Source: Vanessa cardui
Taxonomy: Eukaryota; Arthropoda; Insecta; Lepidoptera; Nymphalidae
NCBI RefSeq assembly: GCF_905220365.1
Contig: NC_061128.1
Location: 6,572,001 to 6,636,000, forward strand
Length of the DNA stretch: 64,000 bases
Reading direction: 5' to 3'
Translations under genes and position numbers: made by a program
Notes under the pieces: model-generated
Database searches by the model: none
Told to the model about the DNA's origin: nothing
The model's input: the letters and a program-made list of their open reading frames with translations, nothing else
Shown: piece after piece, positions 26,701 through 38,245 of the stretch
Numbering within the stretch: the stretch's first letter is position 1
How the letters are laid out: each line of letters begins with the position of its first letter

Positions 26701-27050
26701 TCCAGCGTCGAAACGATAACGATAACTATACATTTCTAAGCACTGCAATACCCACTCAAGTTTTATTTGATAAACTTTATAACTCTACTAGCATGACCCT
26801 GGATTTAAACCGAGGACTTTGAATTTTTATAAAGTTTTCACTAAATTAACGAAATAATAAATCAGACTTCTAAATCAAAATGTGTCTACATTTTGGCATT
26901 TGAATGCAACCTAAAAGTCAGTTAATCATTTATAGGAATAATAGACTCACAGAAAAATAATATTAATGACCACAATATAGCTAATACTGATATAAGCCAT
27001 AATATAAGTGAAATCCAGACCACAATGGGACTATTAGGATGTTGACTCAT
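23746..27050 (-). CDS. Tetraspanin, peripherin-like (6 exons)
   Basis: Exons in gene order: 27050-26951, 26522-26393, 25692-25479, 25231-25104, 24242-24089, 23934-23746. All junctions keep phase, giving 304 residues. TM1 is about residues 9-33 and TM2 about 42-62. TM3 (about 88-108) is followed by the large extracellular loop with CCG (146-148), YKDWF just after it, PFSCC (189-193), a further Cys198, and INTRGC (211-216). TM4 is about 219-246, with a cytoplasmic tail of about 55 residues rich in Asp, Glu and Ser. CCG plus PFSCC and six loop cysteines define tetraspanins; the YKDWF and SINTRGC context recalls the peripherin/ROM branch. The role is membrane organisation; no specific partner can be deduced. 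The exon 2 donor (GTGTAT) is the least certain junction, chosen because only it restores frame. Confidence 0.92.
24598..24905 (+). repeat. tRNA-derived SINE family A in tetraspanin intron
   Basis: Plus-sense full-length copy. The tRNA-like head has an A box (TGGCCCAGTGGTTAGAA, near 24613) and a B box GGGTTCAAACC at 24662-24672. A body of about 200 bp follows, ending GGCTGTTGTTGT. An 11-bp target-site duplication AACAAAGAATT lies at 24587-24597 and 24906-24916. It is antisense to the host tetraspanin gene. Confidence 0.92.
26025..26258 (+). repeat. Poly(A)-tailed retroposon fragment in tetraspanin intron
   Basis: A block starting near GGTAGGGCTTTGTGCAAG and containing ACCACCCACTCATCAGATA and GGTGAGTGAGC ends in a run of 14 As at about 26246-26259. 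I recognise this as a very common lepidopteran repeat, a LINE 3' end or SINE. The 99-codon open frame on the other strand (25872-26171) is produced by it. Confidence 0.7.
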
Positions 27051-27984
27051 CTTTCGTCTTTAATAACCAAACAAAAATGACGTTTTAATCTTGACTCATC
27101 AAAATAAAAGTACGAAACAATCATTTCATAAATCGACCAGTATTTTATGAATTATCTTAACTTAAACTATTAATAGAAAACTTCGTTTGAAGTACAAAAT
27201 AAATTAATAAGCTGTTGAATTATTTTATAAGCTCGAGAATTTTTTTCTACATTAAAATCACTTTATTTAATTTTTTTTTAAATATACATATGGGGTTTTG
27301 GCGAAGAAGCAAATCTATATATATATATAAAATAACAAGTCCTGACTGACTGATTCATCATCGCCAAACTTAAACTGTTAAAGTTAGAGTTTTGAAAATT
27401 GGTGAGCAAGTTGGATTTATTGAGTAGGCACCCACTAAGAAAGTAATTTTGGAAATTCTACCTCTAAGGGGGTGAAATAGTGGATAAACGTTTGTATGTT
27501 TTCAAGTTAGAAACAAGAAATTTTATTTTTGGGATACTGATTAAAAATAAGTCGTTATCTATTTCAGCGTTTTTGGATATTCTATGCCTAAAGGGGTGAA
27601 ATAAGGATTGTAAGTTTGTTTGGTAGCCCGTCAATCTTTTAAGTTAGGGACATGAAATTTTAGTTTTGGGATACTGATTAAAAATAAGTCGTTATCTATT
27701 TCAGCGTTTTTAGATATTCTACCCCTAAAGGGATGGAAGTGTTGAAAGTTAGTATATATGTAAGTCTGGTATTTAACCGTATCCGGATATTCTGGCCCTG
27801 AGGAGTGGAATAGGGGTTGTTATTGCTTATATTGGTTAGTTCGGAAGTCCGCTATATTTGAAGTTAGAAGCATGAAACTTTCTCTTCAGGCATTTAATTA
27901 CAAAAAAACAAATACTTATCTTATCATCAGTATTTATTTCGTATAATTAAATGTTCCAAGAACCCCGACTGGTTCTTGGAATAC

Positions 27985-29235
27985 ACATGTGACAGAATTT
28001 GTATGAATATTACAACACATTTAGGTTTCCTCATTTTTCCTTCACCGCCGAGCAGCGAAATAAACACAAATTAACCCTTTCACCGCCAGATTCGGATTTA
28101 TCCGACAAAACATTTCGAGCTCATTCCGCCTGAGTCGGATTTATCCGACACAAAACCCTGACTATTATATATTCAATTTCTAAACGTATTATGATGTTTT
28201 AGCCTAATATATATATAGCCATATTTTTTTTCGAAAGTTTATCTATTCAACCTTTTATTTAGTCTTATAATTCACATTTACTATATCAAGAAACAAAATA
28301 AAATAATATTTCATTACGGTAAATTTACTAATATTATTCAGGAGAAAATGCATTGACTTCCAACGCCTGTGTCGTATTTATTCGACCGTAGTGATGAGAC
28401 ATAATGTTAGAATTTTTAAGATATGGAATATTTATTGACAAAAATATTGTATTAAATACCAGGTTATTTAATAAAAAAAGCACATTAAGTTATTGTTTTT
28501 TAATAACGTGTTGTTTTTACAACTATAAATACAAATTCCCATCCCTAGACTGTGTCCACTTTGCTAATATAGCCAGCGCCTGTGTCGGATAAACACGACC
28601 GTTCATGACGTCAAACCTAGTTGAACCGTATATAACTTTCAATTAGTGTTGCGCGTGTTTTTGTAATAGTTTTATGTTCCTGTTTTAATTACCATGACGA
28701 CTGCTGAATAATTAATACGGATTCTAAAAGGTGATGACGATGAAGAATTTGTGCCAGACGAAAATTTTAATATTGATGAAAAGTAATTATAATTTATATT
28801 CATTTTTTTTTAGTTATTTTTTAGTCTTATTTCAACTGAGGTAGGGTTAAAGCAGGACATTTGTCGACTTAGTTGTATAAAAAATATAATAATAATTGTA
28901 ATGTATCATTTTTTAAATTTTCATTCAGTAGTAATAGAGTATACTGTAGGTAAGTATGTATATAGTTGTTGGTTAACCAAGCTCGTAAATACAATATCAT
29001 TATCATAGCGAAATATCGACATCGACATCGAAAAATTTACCTACAAACCTATTTGTTGTAGGTATTATTTATTGTTAAATTTGCCGGGCGCTGGGGGCAC
29101 GCCAATCGGTAAAAAGTCTGGCGGTGAAAGGGTTAAGCACAGAAATATTCAGTGGTGCTGGTGCTAACCTGGGATTGAACCCACAATCATCGGTTAAGAC
29201 GCACGCGTTCTACCCACTGGGCCATCTCAGATCTT
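27985..29235 (-). repeat. SINE family A, 3'-truncated and split by an insertion
   Basis: The low part (27985-28074) matches the SINE body around GGAATACACATGTG and CCTTCACCGCCGAGC. The high part (29137-29235) continues at AAGCACAGAAATATTC and ends with the tRNA-like head complement (ACCCACTGGGCCATCTCAG). The missing continuity is explained by the 1.06 kb element at 28075-29132, inserted at TTAA. Confidence 0.75.
28075..29132 (+). mobile_element. piggyBac-like non-autonomous element
   Basis: Starts CCCTTTCACCGCCAGA and ends TCTGGCGGTGAAAGGG, a perfect 16-bp terminal inverted repeat flanked on both sides by TTAA (28071-28074, 29133-29136), the piggyBac target duplication. At about 28694-28786 there is a transposase N-terminal remnant: MTTAE, a TAA stop, then an acidic stretch DDDEEFVPDEN as in piggyBac-type transposases, followed by another stop. 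The catalytic core is absent, so it is a deletion derivative. Four GTCGGAT-ATCCGAC-type 16-bp palindromes occur at 28091, 28134, 28371 and 28584. Confidence 0.85.
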
Positions 29236-30054
29236 AAAAAAGTCTGTTGAGTTATTTATAAACATATTTCACGCGAGCAAAGCCGCGGAGACCAGCTAGT
29301 ACTGTATAATAATAATAAAAAAAGTATCAATGTCCCATCATAATTAATTACTAGTAATTCTATTTACATCTCTAATGAATATTACAGCTTGTTAGGAGTG
29401 TGCAGAACAACAACCCAAGAAATCAGGTATCCTAATGATTGCGCTATTGACGCTTAATAATAAACCCAGTACCAGTACCAGTACCTACTGTATAAAAATA
29501 AAAAAAACTAAAATACTTTTTTAATCATAATCATAATGAATTACTAGTAATTCTATTTACATTTCTAATTAATCTTACAGCTTGTTAAGGGTGTGTCTTC
29601 ACCTCTGAGTTGCTAACCAGTTTTTCTTAAATGTCAATGTCATTCACATTTTCCATTTTAACTATAAATAGGTATCTATTTATCATCACAATCACGTAAT
29701 AATAGTAAATTTTTAAACTTGTTCGTAGTAATTAATTTTATTGATCAATGAAACAACTTTTGTAAAGCATGTTTTATTATATATGTATATATTTTTAAAA
29801 ATACTATTTTTACATTAATGAGAAATGTAAGTACGTTCTTATCTGCACTTTTAACAAGATTATTAAAAAATAATAATTAAATTCCTTAGATTAAAAGAAC
29901 ACATGATTGTTGTAAAAATAAAATTAAAATAGTTATTTAATATTTCATATAAAAATATATTATTCTTAGTCTAAAATTTGTTTCATATACGTAAATCTGT
30001 TTACTTTGAAGACCTTGATAACCGTGTATAATTTATGCTCTGAGTATAAATAAT

Positions 30055-33000
30055 TTATTCATTCGTAGCTTCAATTTGCGTAATGTCACCCATTTTTTTC
30101 ACATTTGGAGCGACATTGAATTCACAACCAGTGCTGACGAGTATATCTTCAACTTTGACACCATCAGCTAATTCAGTCAGCGTGAGACCTTTTTCTTTGT
30201 CCACTTCGAATACACACTGAAAAAAAAATGCGAATATGATATGTTATTAGAGAGATCGTTAAATTTCCTTATTCAATTTAGACAATCGATGAGCTTATGT
30301 AATTGTGGGGATTCGTCAGGCACTAAATTTAAGTTAATTTGTCTTTTCATAGAATTGTCTTCTACAGACGGTTGGTTAAATATAAAGACTTAATTTTGGT
30401 GCGTTCTATTAAGTGGTGAAGAATATTTAATGTAATTATAATATGCAATGTAACTAATGCTAACATGAAATGAGATTAAAACGATACAATGTCTCGCCTG
30501 TTTTATAATAATTATTAGAGTATGTTCAAATAAATATATTATGACAAGTCATGTTCAAAAAAATATATGAAAAGTCATGTTCAAATAAAGATAAGTCAGA
30601 TTACAATTCAAAACGGTACTACTATATAAAAATGTACTGTTTCGCTGTAGAATATTTATTGAGTGGTAACTTTTCACACACATTTAACGTTTATTTAAAT
30701 TAAGGTAATTATTATTACTATGGCTTAGATGAACCAGCATATTATGCGAAGTATATGTTTATAAATTTTAACTCTACTATTAATTTCTTACATTTTTACA
30801 TTATTTATAAATACACTAACTATCCATGTTAGAATTACGAATTAGTTTTAATAAACATTATATGAATATAAGCGACATTAACTTTCTTATCACGATAACT
30901 CTGAACTCTCCAGTATTATAGTATATTGAGGTAGGCTAATAGTAGATCTAAATATAGATTTTAGAAAACAAATGAATATAATTACATCATCCGTCATAAT
31001 ATTTAATTGACCGCTCACTTTACTTCCGGTTTTCTAGATACGTCGAATGCTAAATGAATACAGCAATGTTGTTACACATTACAATAAAATAGTATTGTCT
31101 GTGGTCTAAATTCACGAATCAACCAACTTTTGTATATGTTTTTCTTATTTATTATTTATTTATTTGGTAATCCAACAGTTTTTAATGAGTTGATATATTG
31201 ACAATTATATAACATATAATTAAAACCAAAATAGGATTACACAGGTAACTTAAACATATTAATAAATAGAAAACGGTAGTAAAACTGTTTACGGATGGGA
31301 ATGTAATATGTGCGCGTATTTATATATCATATAAATAATTGTCTTGTTTACTACATAAGTAAATTACTACAATATATGTATATGTGACAACTTTCAATGT
31401 TTACGAGTTATTATATCCAATCGATCCGATCGCCTTGTTTACCTTTTCTGTGATGATCATGTCCACGCAATTCTTGCCAGTGAGAGGTAGATTACACTCT
31501 GATAGAATTTTATGGGCGCCATTCTTAGCAGTATGCTCCATAGTCACAACGACCTTAGTCCTTGGGGCGGACACGAGGTCCATTGCACCTCCCATACCTT
31601 TAACCATTTTACCCTGAAAATAGAAAAATATAAATAAATATTGAACAACATCACAAACATTACTCTGATCCCAATGTAAGCAGCTAAAGTACTTGTGTTT
31701 TGGAACTACAATTACTCGGACCGAAGAACATAGAAAACGAATGAAAACTTTTTCTTCATCGACTCGGCCAGGAATCGAACCCGAGACCTCAAAGTGGTGT
31801 ACTCATAAAAACCGATGTACTCACAACTCGACAACGGATGTCGTCTTATATATATTTACATGGCTATCTTATACATATGGCAATCACATTATGTAATTTC
31901 AGCAATGATGTTGTAGTAAACAGATATGTTATTAACGCGCAAAAAGTGAAAGACTAGAAAACGTCCTAATTGGGACGTTTGCCTTTAGTCGTTTTACGTA
32001 GTAATACGTTATAATACATCATAATTACATAGTAATACGTTTTGCGTAATTAAAACATCTAGTTATCCCTTTTACTTATTGTTTTTATTAAGCTATCCTT
32101 TTTACTTTTAACGAAATGTAAAAATAAACTAAAATAATCGGTCTCCGGCGCGGCATACTTTTTTCTGTTGTTTAGTATGGATATAACATATCTGTTTATT
32201 AGAATATCATTGAATTGCAGTTTAGTTTTGTTGTTTAATTGACCACATTTTGTATAGGTTGAAATAAAGTAAGAACTCTGCTATAGATATAACAATAACA
32301 TAAAAATAGGAGGCAGTCATTCTTAAAAACAACATTAATATTTATAAGTCCATTTGTATTTTATATGTCTGCAGATTTAATTAAATATTTATATTAACAT
32401 AATATACTACTATACAATGTTTGTTGACATATAATTCAATGATAGTGATTGTTGAATTAATTACATTATCATTTGTAATATTGACTTCAGTCCATTACTT
32501 CAGATGATTGTAACTCGTTGCTTACCCCTATTAATTTATTTGGAATAAACTTAAATTCCTTTTAAACTAATTTAAAAAAAAAAAGACTGATGAATCGCAA
32601 AGGATTACTTACAGATTTATGTTCTTATTATCAATTTAAACATTAATATCTGTCATCTTCATGGATTTACTATCCGTCTGAGATGGTCCAGTGGTTAGAA
32701 TGCGACCACCTTAACCAATGAATGCGGATTCAAACAACGGGTATATATGTATATGTGCTTAATTTATGTTTATAATTTATCTCGTGCTCGGCGGCGAAGG
32801 AAAACATCGTGAGAAAAACCTTCATGTGTCTAATTTCATTGAATTTCTGCCACATGTGTATTCCACCAACCCGCATTGGAAACCCGCAATGTGGTGGAAT
32901 ATGTATCAAAACCCTCTCCTTAATGGGAGAGGAGGACTGAGCCCAGCAGTGGGAAATTTACTAGCTGTTACTGTACTGTACTGTACTGTACTGTACTGTG

Positions 33001-36000
33001 ATTCAAAGCATTGATTACGAATTTATGAATTAGTTATTTCATTAAATGTCAAAAGGCTCTATGGCACATATTATATAGTCTGCTGTAAACCACGCAGCTG
33101 CCCACTCATATACTTACTGGAATCATCCAGTTCGCTAGATCTCCATACTGAGAAACTTGCATAGCACCGAGAATCGTTAAATCAATGTGGCCCCCTCGAA
33201 TCATAGCGAAACTATCGTCGGATGAGAAATAAGAAGCTCCTGCGAAAAAAACATACATTATTGCCGAACTACTAGACCTTAAAATAACTTGTTATACCGG
33301 TACTCGATAAACAACTATTCTAATTCTATATTAATTTACATATCTACTACAAAACATACATATTTGTTTCAGATAAAGTAATGTATACAGTGAATTATTA
33401 TTCGAAATGTGTTGTTTGTTTGCGGTTATCTCATAACATGGTAAAATCGTACATTAAATTGATATCAAGTACAAAATACGTAATAGAGTTTTACGTACAT
33501 AAATAAATTAAAATAAACACATTTTTTATTATTATTTTAAGAACAAACTTTCTTTAATTGAACATAATCTTAATTTTTTTATAGCTATCCGTTTAATTAA
33601 ACACAAACTCAAATTATCTTATCTTTAAAAGATAGCAGATTCAGATAATTATTTATTTATTTAATACATGATCCAAACAAATACAGTTAAATGAATACGA
33701 ACCAGGGATTACTGTAACAGTTTCCTTTCCAGCATTTATGAGGTCAGGGTCCACTTGATCCTCAGTGGGAAAAGGTCCGAGACCAAGGATACCATTCTCC
33801 GATTGCAATAAAACTTTAACATTCTTCGGAATATAGTTACTGGCTAGCATCGGCATTCCTATGAACGAAAATATATAAAGTTTATTTTCTAAGGTCCAAT
33901 TGACACGGTATCGTGTGTACATGCAGTGGCGGATTTACCAATAGGCTAAGAAGGCTGGAGCCTAGGGCGGCAGATTAAAGGGGCGGCAAATTTAGCCCAA
34001 ATTTGTTATTATCTTACAGAAATTTCAAAAAATCTTATAATTATATTTATACAGATACACAATACATCCGTAATCTGTATACTCGTCACTACATAGCGGG
34101 TTTGAAAAATAATCTAGTAACTGACAGAAATATCACCTAGTTTATAATCATACTAATAACGGGAAAAAACCAATGTAATGAGGACGATAGAACACTATTT
34201 GCCTACTAGCGGCAGATTTGTTAATCCGCCACTGTGTATATGGTTATGAACACTTCTTTTTAATTCCCCTATATCTTCCCAATTCTAATTTCAAATCAAT
34301 TTCAAGTAAACTTCAGAACGAAGCGTTTTTGAATCGTCAATAATTAAATACTACCACCGTTTCGGAAAGCAGCTTATAGCGAGACGAAACGGCAAGAAAC
34401 TCGCATAGTTGCTCTTTTCATATAAACAAATTTACAATGCTGTAATTAGTAATTATTACAGTAATTAGTGCCCTATGATGAAACCCGAATCTAACTCCAG
34501 GCGTTTTTTTCCAAAAAGTACTCTTTTAATGAATAATATGATAATCTTTTTAAATTTTGAAAAGGGTAAATTGATTATATTTCCCAGTATCTTATTACAT
34601 ATGCGTACCATTGCCCAAAAAATTCTCTTTTCCGTATGCAAATGGCAACTTGGGGCTACAAGTACACAAATTTAATAACCAGGGTAACGACTTGACACTG
34701 AAAATATTTTAATACTTTTATTGAATCATCTTACCAATTCCTAGATTTGCATGCATTCCATCTTTGAATTCCAAAGCAGCTCTTCTTATTATTCTTTCCC
34801 TCATGAGATCCGAAGATTTCTTCTCTTTCTGTTCTTTTGGTTTCGTTACTGTTCTTCTTTCAATACGTTTTTCAAATTTCTCACCCAAAATAATCCTTTG
34901 GACGTATATTGATGGTACGTGCACAAAGTCTGGGTCGATTTCGTCGACTATCTCTTCTACTTCAGCTATAGTAACTCTCGCAGCCTTGCAAATAGCTGGA
35001 TTGAAATTTCGTGCACTCTTTCGGAATATCAGATTGCCGTGTCTATCAGCTTTCCAGGCTTTGACTAATGCAAAGTCACCAGTGATTGCCTCTTCCATTA
35101 TGTAGTTCAAGCCATTAAATTGTTGGACATTTCGAGGAGCACTTGCTATGTCTATCTGGACAAAAAATTGTGAAGAAATTAAGGTCTATATTTTATTATT
35201 AGCTACCCGATAAAATCATCTTCACGAAATGACTTTGTTACTGTTAGATTGTATAATCTACCACCTCATTATATAATGAGGTGATGAAATATAGTATTAT
35301 TGTAAAAAATAATTTCAAAGGAACCCAGGCTAGGAATTTTTAAGCTCAATATTAAAGTTTCGCGAAAAAACTTACCATTCGTATCTTATTAATAAAATTT
35401 CAAACACCCATCAATTGTTTTTACATCTAAAAATCTTTATGATTGAATAAATTACATGCTTTGATCTTGGTGTAGATGACACCTATCAGAAAAAATATGC
35501 AATGCTTTTTTCTTTAAATAAGACTATTGTGTCCTCAGAGTAATTCCAACATACCTTTCCATCCTTAGCATATTTAATTGGTGATCCACCTTCATGAATT
35601 AATGTTCCATACCCAGTTGGTGTATAGAATGCAGGTATGCCTGCACCACCAGCTCTTATTCTTTCAGCCAGAGTTCCTTGCGGTGTAAGCTCTACCTACA
35701 TAGGGATTGCTTTTTATAGTTAAATATAAAATAATAAAAGGGGACAAAGATAATTGTAAAATGGATTTTGTATCAATGTTATTGGAATAAATATTTTTAT
35801 CTGATTTGATTAGCAATATATACAATTCATTAGATAATGAATATTCATAAATTGTTTTGACTTAATTATATCAGTAATTTGGTCTAACGTCTATAAAGGT
35901 TGGGGAACTTGAAACTGTTTCTTTTATACATACATAACACCATAGTAGATGGCCTTTCATGAATTTTGTTTTAAAATATAAAAATGAATGCTGGTGTTAT

Positions 36001-37153
36001 TCCATTTTTATAAGTTTAGTTTAAAACAATTCAGATTTTTTCATTAAAATTAACAAAAAAATAATCTATCTTGACTGGTATTGCCTTATAAACAATGTTA
36101 ATAGTACCAAATGAATGTACAAACAGTACATCTAATTTGGATATTTAATTTCATGAACAGTAATCAAAAATTTACAATACATAAATAATTACCCCAAAAA
36201 TAAAAATTAAGATCTATTTCATATCTACAATTAACAACTCTACACAATCATATACTTATACATCTAGACAAATAAATAAAAATTTATGCGTCTGTCTGTG
36301 ATTTCAAAAGTACAACTTTGGAGTTGATATGTTTATTTAGAATGTTAAACTAAAGCTGCTACCTAATATTTTGTCCATTTTAATAATAATTAATTTAGAT
36401 ATAAGTTAAAGCAGAACAAACTATTAAATTTGATGTATCAATTTTACATAATATATATTTATATGTTTGATATTTAAAAATATTTTAACTTACTTCTAAC
36501 TCCCCACTCAAAAACTGTCTTTCAAATTCAGCATTTTCTCCTACATATGATGATATCATTCTTTTCACTTGTTTTTTCTTAAGTAATATACCCAAACCAA
36601 AATCTTCTACTCCTATAATAAAAAATAAACAAAACTTAAAATTTGGGTTTTACTGCTAGGTATGCCTAACTACATAGCATACTAATGTATAAAACTACAA
36701 CATACTTAAAAGAATAGTACATACCTGCATTATTTGAGACAACTGTGAGTCCAGAAATAGACTTCCTATTTACGGCCATTATGAGATTTTCTGGTATTCC
36801 ACACAACCCAAAACCCCCCACTAGTAGTTTCGATCCATCCTTTATATCCTTCACAGCTTCATTTACATCTTGGTATATTTTATTCGATTTATTTACAGTG
36901 CTATATGTGGCACATGATAATATCTGTAACAATAATATTTTCGATTAGGAATTATAAAATAACAAAAGACTCTTTCAAATTACTGTAATATAATTTTAAA
37001 TTTAATACTTTTTTAAGCAGGATGTAGTTTATTAAAATAGAATTAAATAATGCATTTTATCAAAAAATACCTTACCTTTCCTATTGAAATGATTGTAGGA
37101 GAAAATGAATTCCATTTTAAAAGAATAAGTTTACCAGAAGTTAATAAAACCAT
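30055..37153 (-). CDS. SCOT: Succinyl-CoA:3-ketoacid CoA transferase, mitochondrial (9 exons)
   Basis: Exons in gene order: 37153-37076, 36923-36725, 36612-36494, 35695-35555, 35155-34735, 33858-33703, 33239-33118, 31613-31443, 30216-30055. All keep phase; the product is 522 residues (human about 520). Residues 1-40 are basic and hydroxyl-rich, like a mitochondrial presequence. The CoA-transferase A half starts near residue 43 and has GGFGLCGIPENLI (62-74). A charged linker (KRIERRTVTKPKEQKEKK) precedes the B half, where SENGILGLGPFP holds the catalytic Glu340. GGHIDLTILGAMQVSQYGDLANW and KGMGGAMDL follow, as in the family. The enzyme transfers CoA from succinyl-CoA to acetoacetate in ketone-body use in the matrix. 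The exon 6 donor (GTTCGT) is weak but is the only one that joins correctly to exon 7. Introns 5, 7 and 8 carry repeats. Confidence 0.97.
30522..30597. repeat. Short tandem repeat, about 3 units
   Basis: Three imperfect units of about 25-28 bp, each starting TATGTTCAAA or CATGTTCAAA, in SCOT intron 8. No role is suggested. Confidence 0.55.
31631..31845 (-). repeat. tRNA-derived SINE, family B, copy 2 (SCOT intron 8)
   Basis: Same family and orientation as 2303-2532. The B-box complement GGAATCGAACC is at 31771-31781, within CGACTCGGCCAGGAATCGAA. It lies directly upstream, in gene sense, of SCOT exon 8. Confidence 0.75.
32676..33000 (+). repeat. tRNA-derived SINE family A in SCOT intron 7
   Basis: Plus-sense copy (antisense to SCOT) with a slightly mutated A box (TGGTCCAGTGGTTAGAA) and a decayed B box. 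The 3' tail has turned into a (TGTAC)n microsatellite at about 32969-32999 instead of the usual TTG repeats. No clear target-site duplication was found. Confidence 0.85.
33924..34234 (+). mobile_element. hAT-like MITE in SCOT intron 5
   Basis: Terminal inverted repeats CAGTGGCGGATT and AATCCGCCACTG enclose 311 bp. An 8-bp flanking duplication has one mismatch (TGTACATG at 33916-33923, TGTATATG at 34235-34242), as expected for hAT insertions. There is no coding capacity. Confidence 0.8.
34300..34425 (+). repeat. Dispersed repeat family C, copy 3
   Basis: Degenerate relative of 3501-3665, with TTTTTGAATCGTCAA, a CTACCACCG-TTCGGAAAG block and GGCAAGAAACTCGCATAG. It lies in SCOT intron 5, next to the hAT-like MITE. 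Confidence 0.6.
35262..35283. repeat. Perfect 22-bp palindrome in SCOT intron 4
   Basis: Self-complementary over 22 bases with arms CACCTCATTAT. It is about 110 bp upstream, in gene sense, of SCOT exon 5. It may be chance or the remains of a small inverted-repeat element. Confidence 0.6.
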
Positions 37154-37968
37154 TTTAAATTTTCACTCTTCTACTTTTAACACACTTGTGACTCCGACGA
37201 CGATAAAGACTGATAATATCTTGAGACAAAAAATCGCAAAGTGCTACAATACGATAAGGTCAACCGGGTAAGATAAAACAATAAGATATTAAGATCACAT
37301 TTCACAGCAACAGTCAACACACGCTATAGGCTGTACTATCTCACTAAGAATGATATAAAATATTAATATCAAAAACAAGTCGCCACCCAACAGCGACTAT
37401 TTTAAATAATCAAATCGGTATGTAAATATACATACATATTTATAAAGTAATAATATAACCAATATTATGGAGGTAATCAACACTTACAGTATATATGCAT
37501 TTCTTAAAATTCCATAATACACTTAGAATTACTTTGGTATTCAATTAAAATTAAGTATTAAGGTAATTATTTGTTGTTTCATAGTAATGATTTGAAATTT
37601 GAATATTTACATACTCTTACTGCACTAAGCACTTGGAACTTTGAAGTTGGTAGGTATAATCCATATTTTTAATCTATATAACAGCTCTGGGTAGAAATTC
37701 TTTAAGCATTTCAAATAAAACATAAATGAAATTAATCCATTTTGATGCTATGTTAAAAATAAATGGATAAGAATATTTTACATATGTAGACTTTACGATG
37801 ATTTTTACATCTATAGATTGATAGGAAGAACTGAGTTGGCTACACTAAAATGAAACGTCATAATTTGATAAGCTGTTTAGTTTAGGTATTTTGCCTATAT
37901 GATTTATTCCTCTTGATTTATTCGTTTTCGTTATCGATTTGTCGCAATATTTGACTAATGACTATAAT

Positions 37969-38033
37969 GTACTTCCGTTTAGTCCATACCCCCGATTAAT
38001 TTGTAATCGGGGGTATGGACTAAACGGAAGTAC
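37969..38033. repeat. Perfect 30-bp inverted repeat with 5-base loop
   Basis: Arms 37969-37998 and 38004-38033 are exact reverse complements, separated by ATTTG. It lies about 0.8 kb upstream of the SCOT start codon, next to a GC-rich block (38110-38240). It could form a cruciform or, if transcribed, a hairpin. No known family was recognised. Confidence 0.9.
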
Positions 38034-38099
38034 ACCCACAGGTTTTTACAGTCTGTGAATCAAATATATGTGAATAAAAATAGTTTACACTTTGTTTTA

Positions 38100-38245
38100 T
38101 TTCTTCCATTTGGGAACGATCTGGGGGCATCGCCGTGCCCCAGCCAAGTCTCGAGCAAAACGGGCACGGCCGTACCATCTTTTCTCGAAGCGATTCGCGG
38201 CTGTTTCGCCCCCCTATATCTTCGAAGTGGACAAAGCTAGGAGTT
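38100..38245 (+). repeat. GC-rich block, probably mobile-element derived
   Basis: Strikingly GC-rich compared with its surroundings, with ACGGGCACGGCCGTACCATC and ATTCGCGGCTGTTTCGCC. I recall similar blocks as repeated sequences in other Lepidoptera. The 61-codon frame through it is not supported as a gene. Confidence 0.4.

Larger units (their letters stand above)
27314..29299 (+). mobile_element. Helitron-like element with nested insertions
   Basis: Begins TCTATATATATATATAAAAT after an A and ends GACCAGCTAG before a T at 29300. A GC-rich CACGCGAGCAAAGCCGCGG segment precedes the 3' end, as in Helitron-type repeats. The left part (27530-27760) has direct repeats of period about 137 bp, each with GGGATACTGATTAAAAATAA. 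No Rep/helicase coding was seen. The right part is interrupted by a SINE (about 27985-28074 and 29137-29235), which is itself split by a piggyBac-like element. Confidence 0.55.

Noticed and set aside
34764..35105. 113-codon plus-strand open frame
   Set aside because: It is the exact antisense of SCOT exon 5, whose conserved CoA-transferase sequence explains it.
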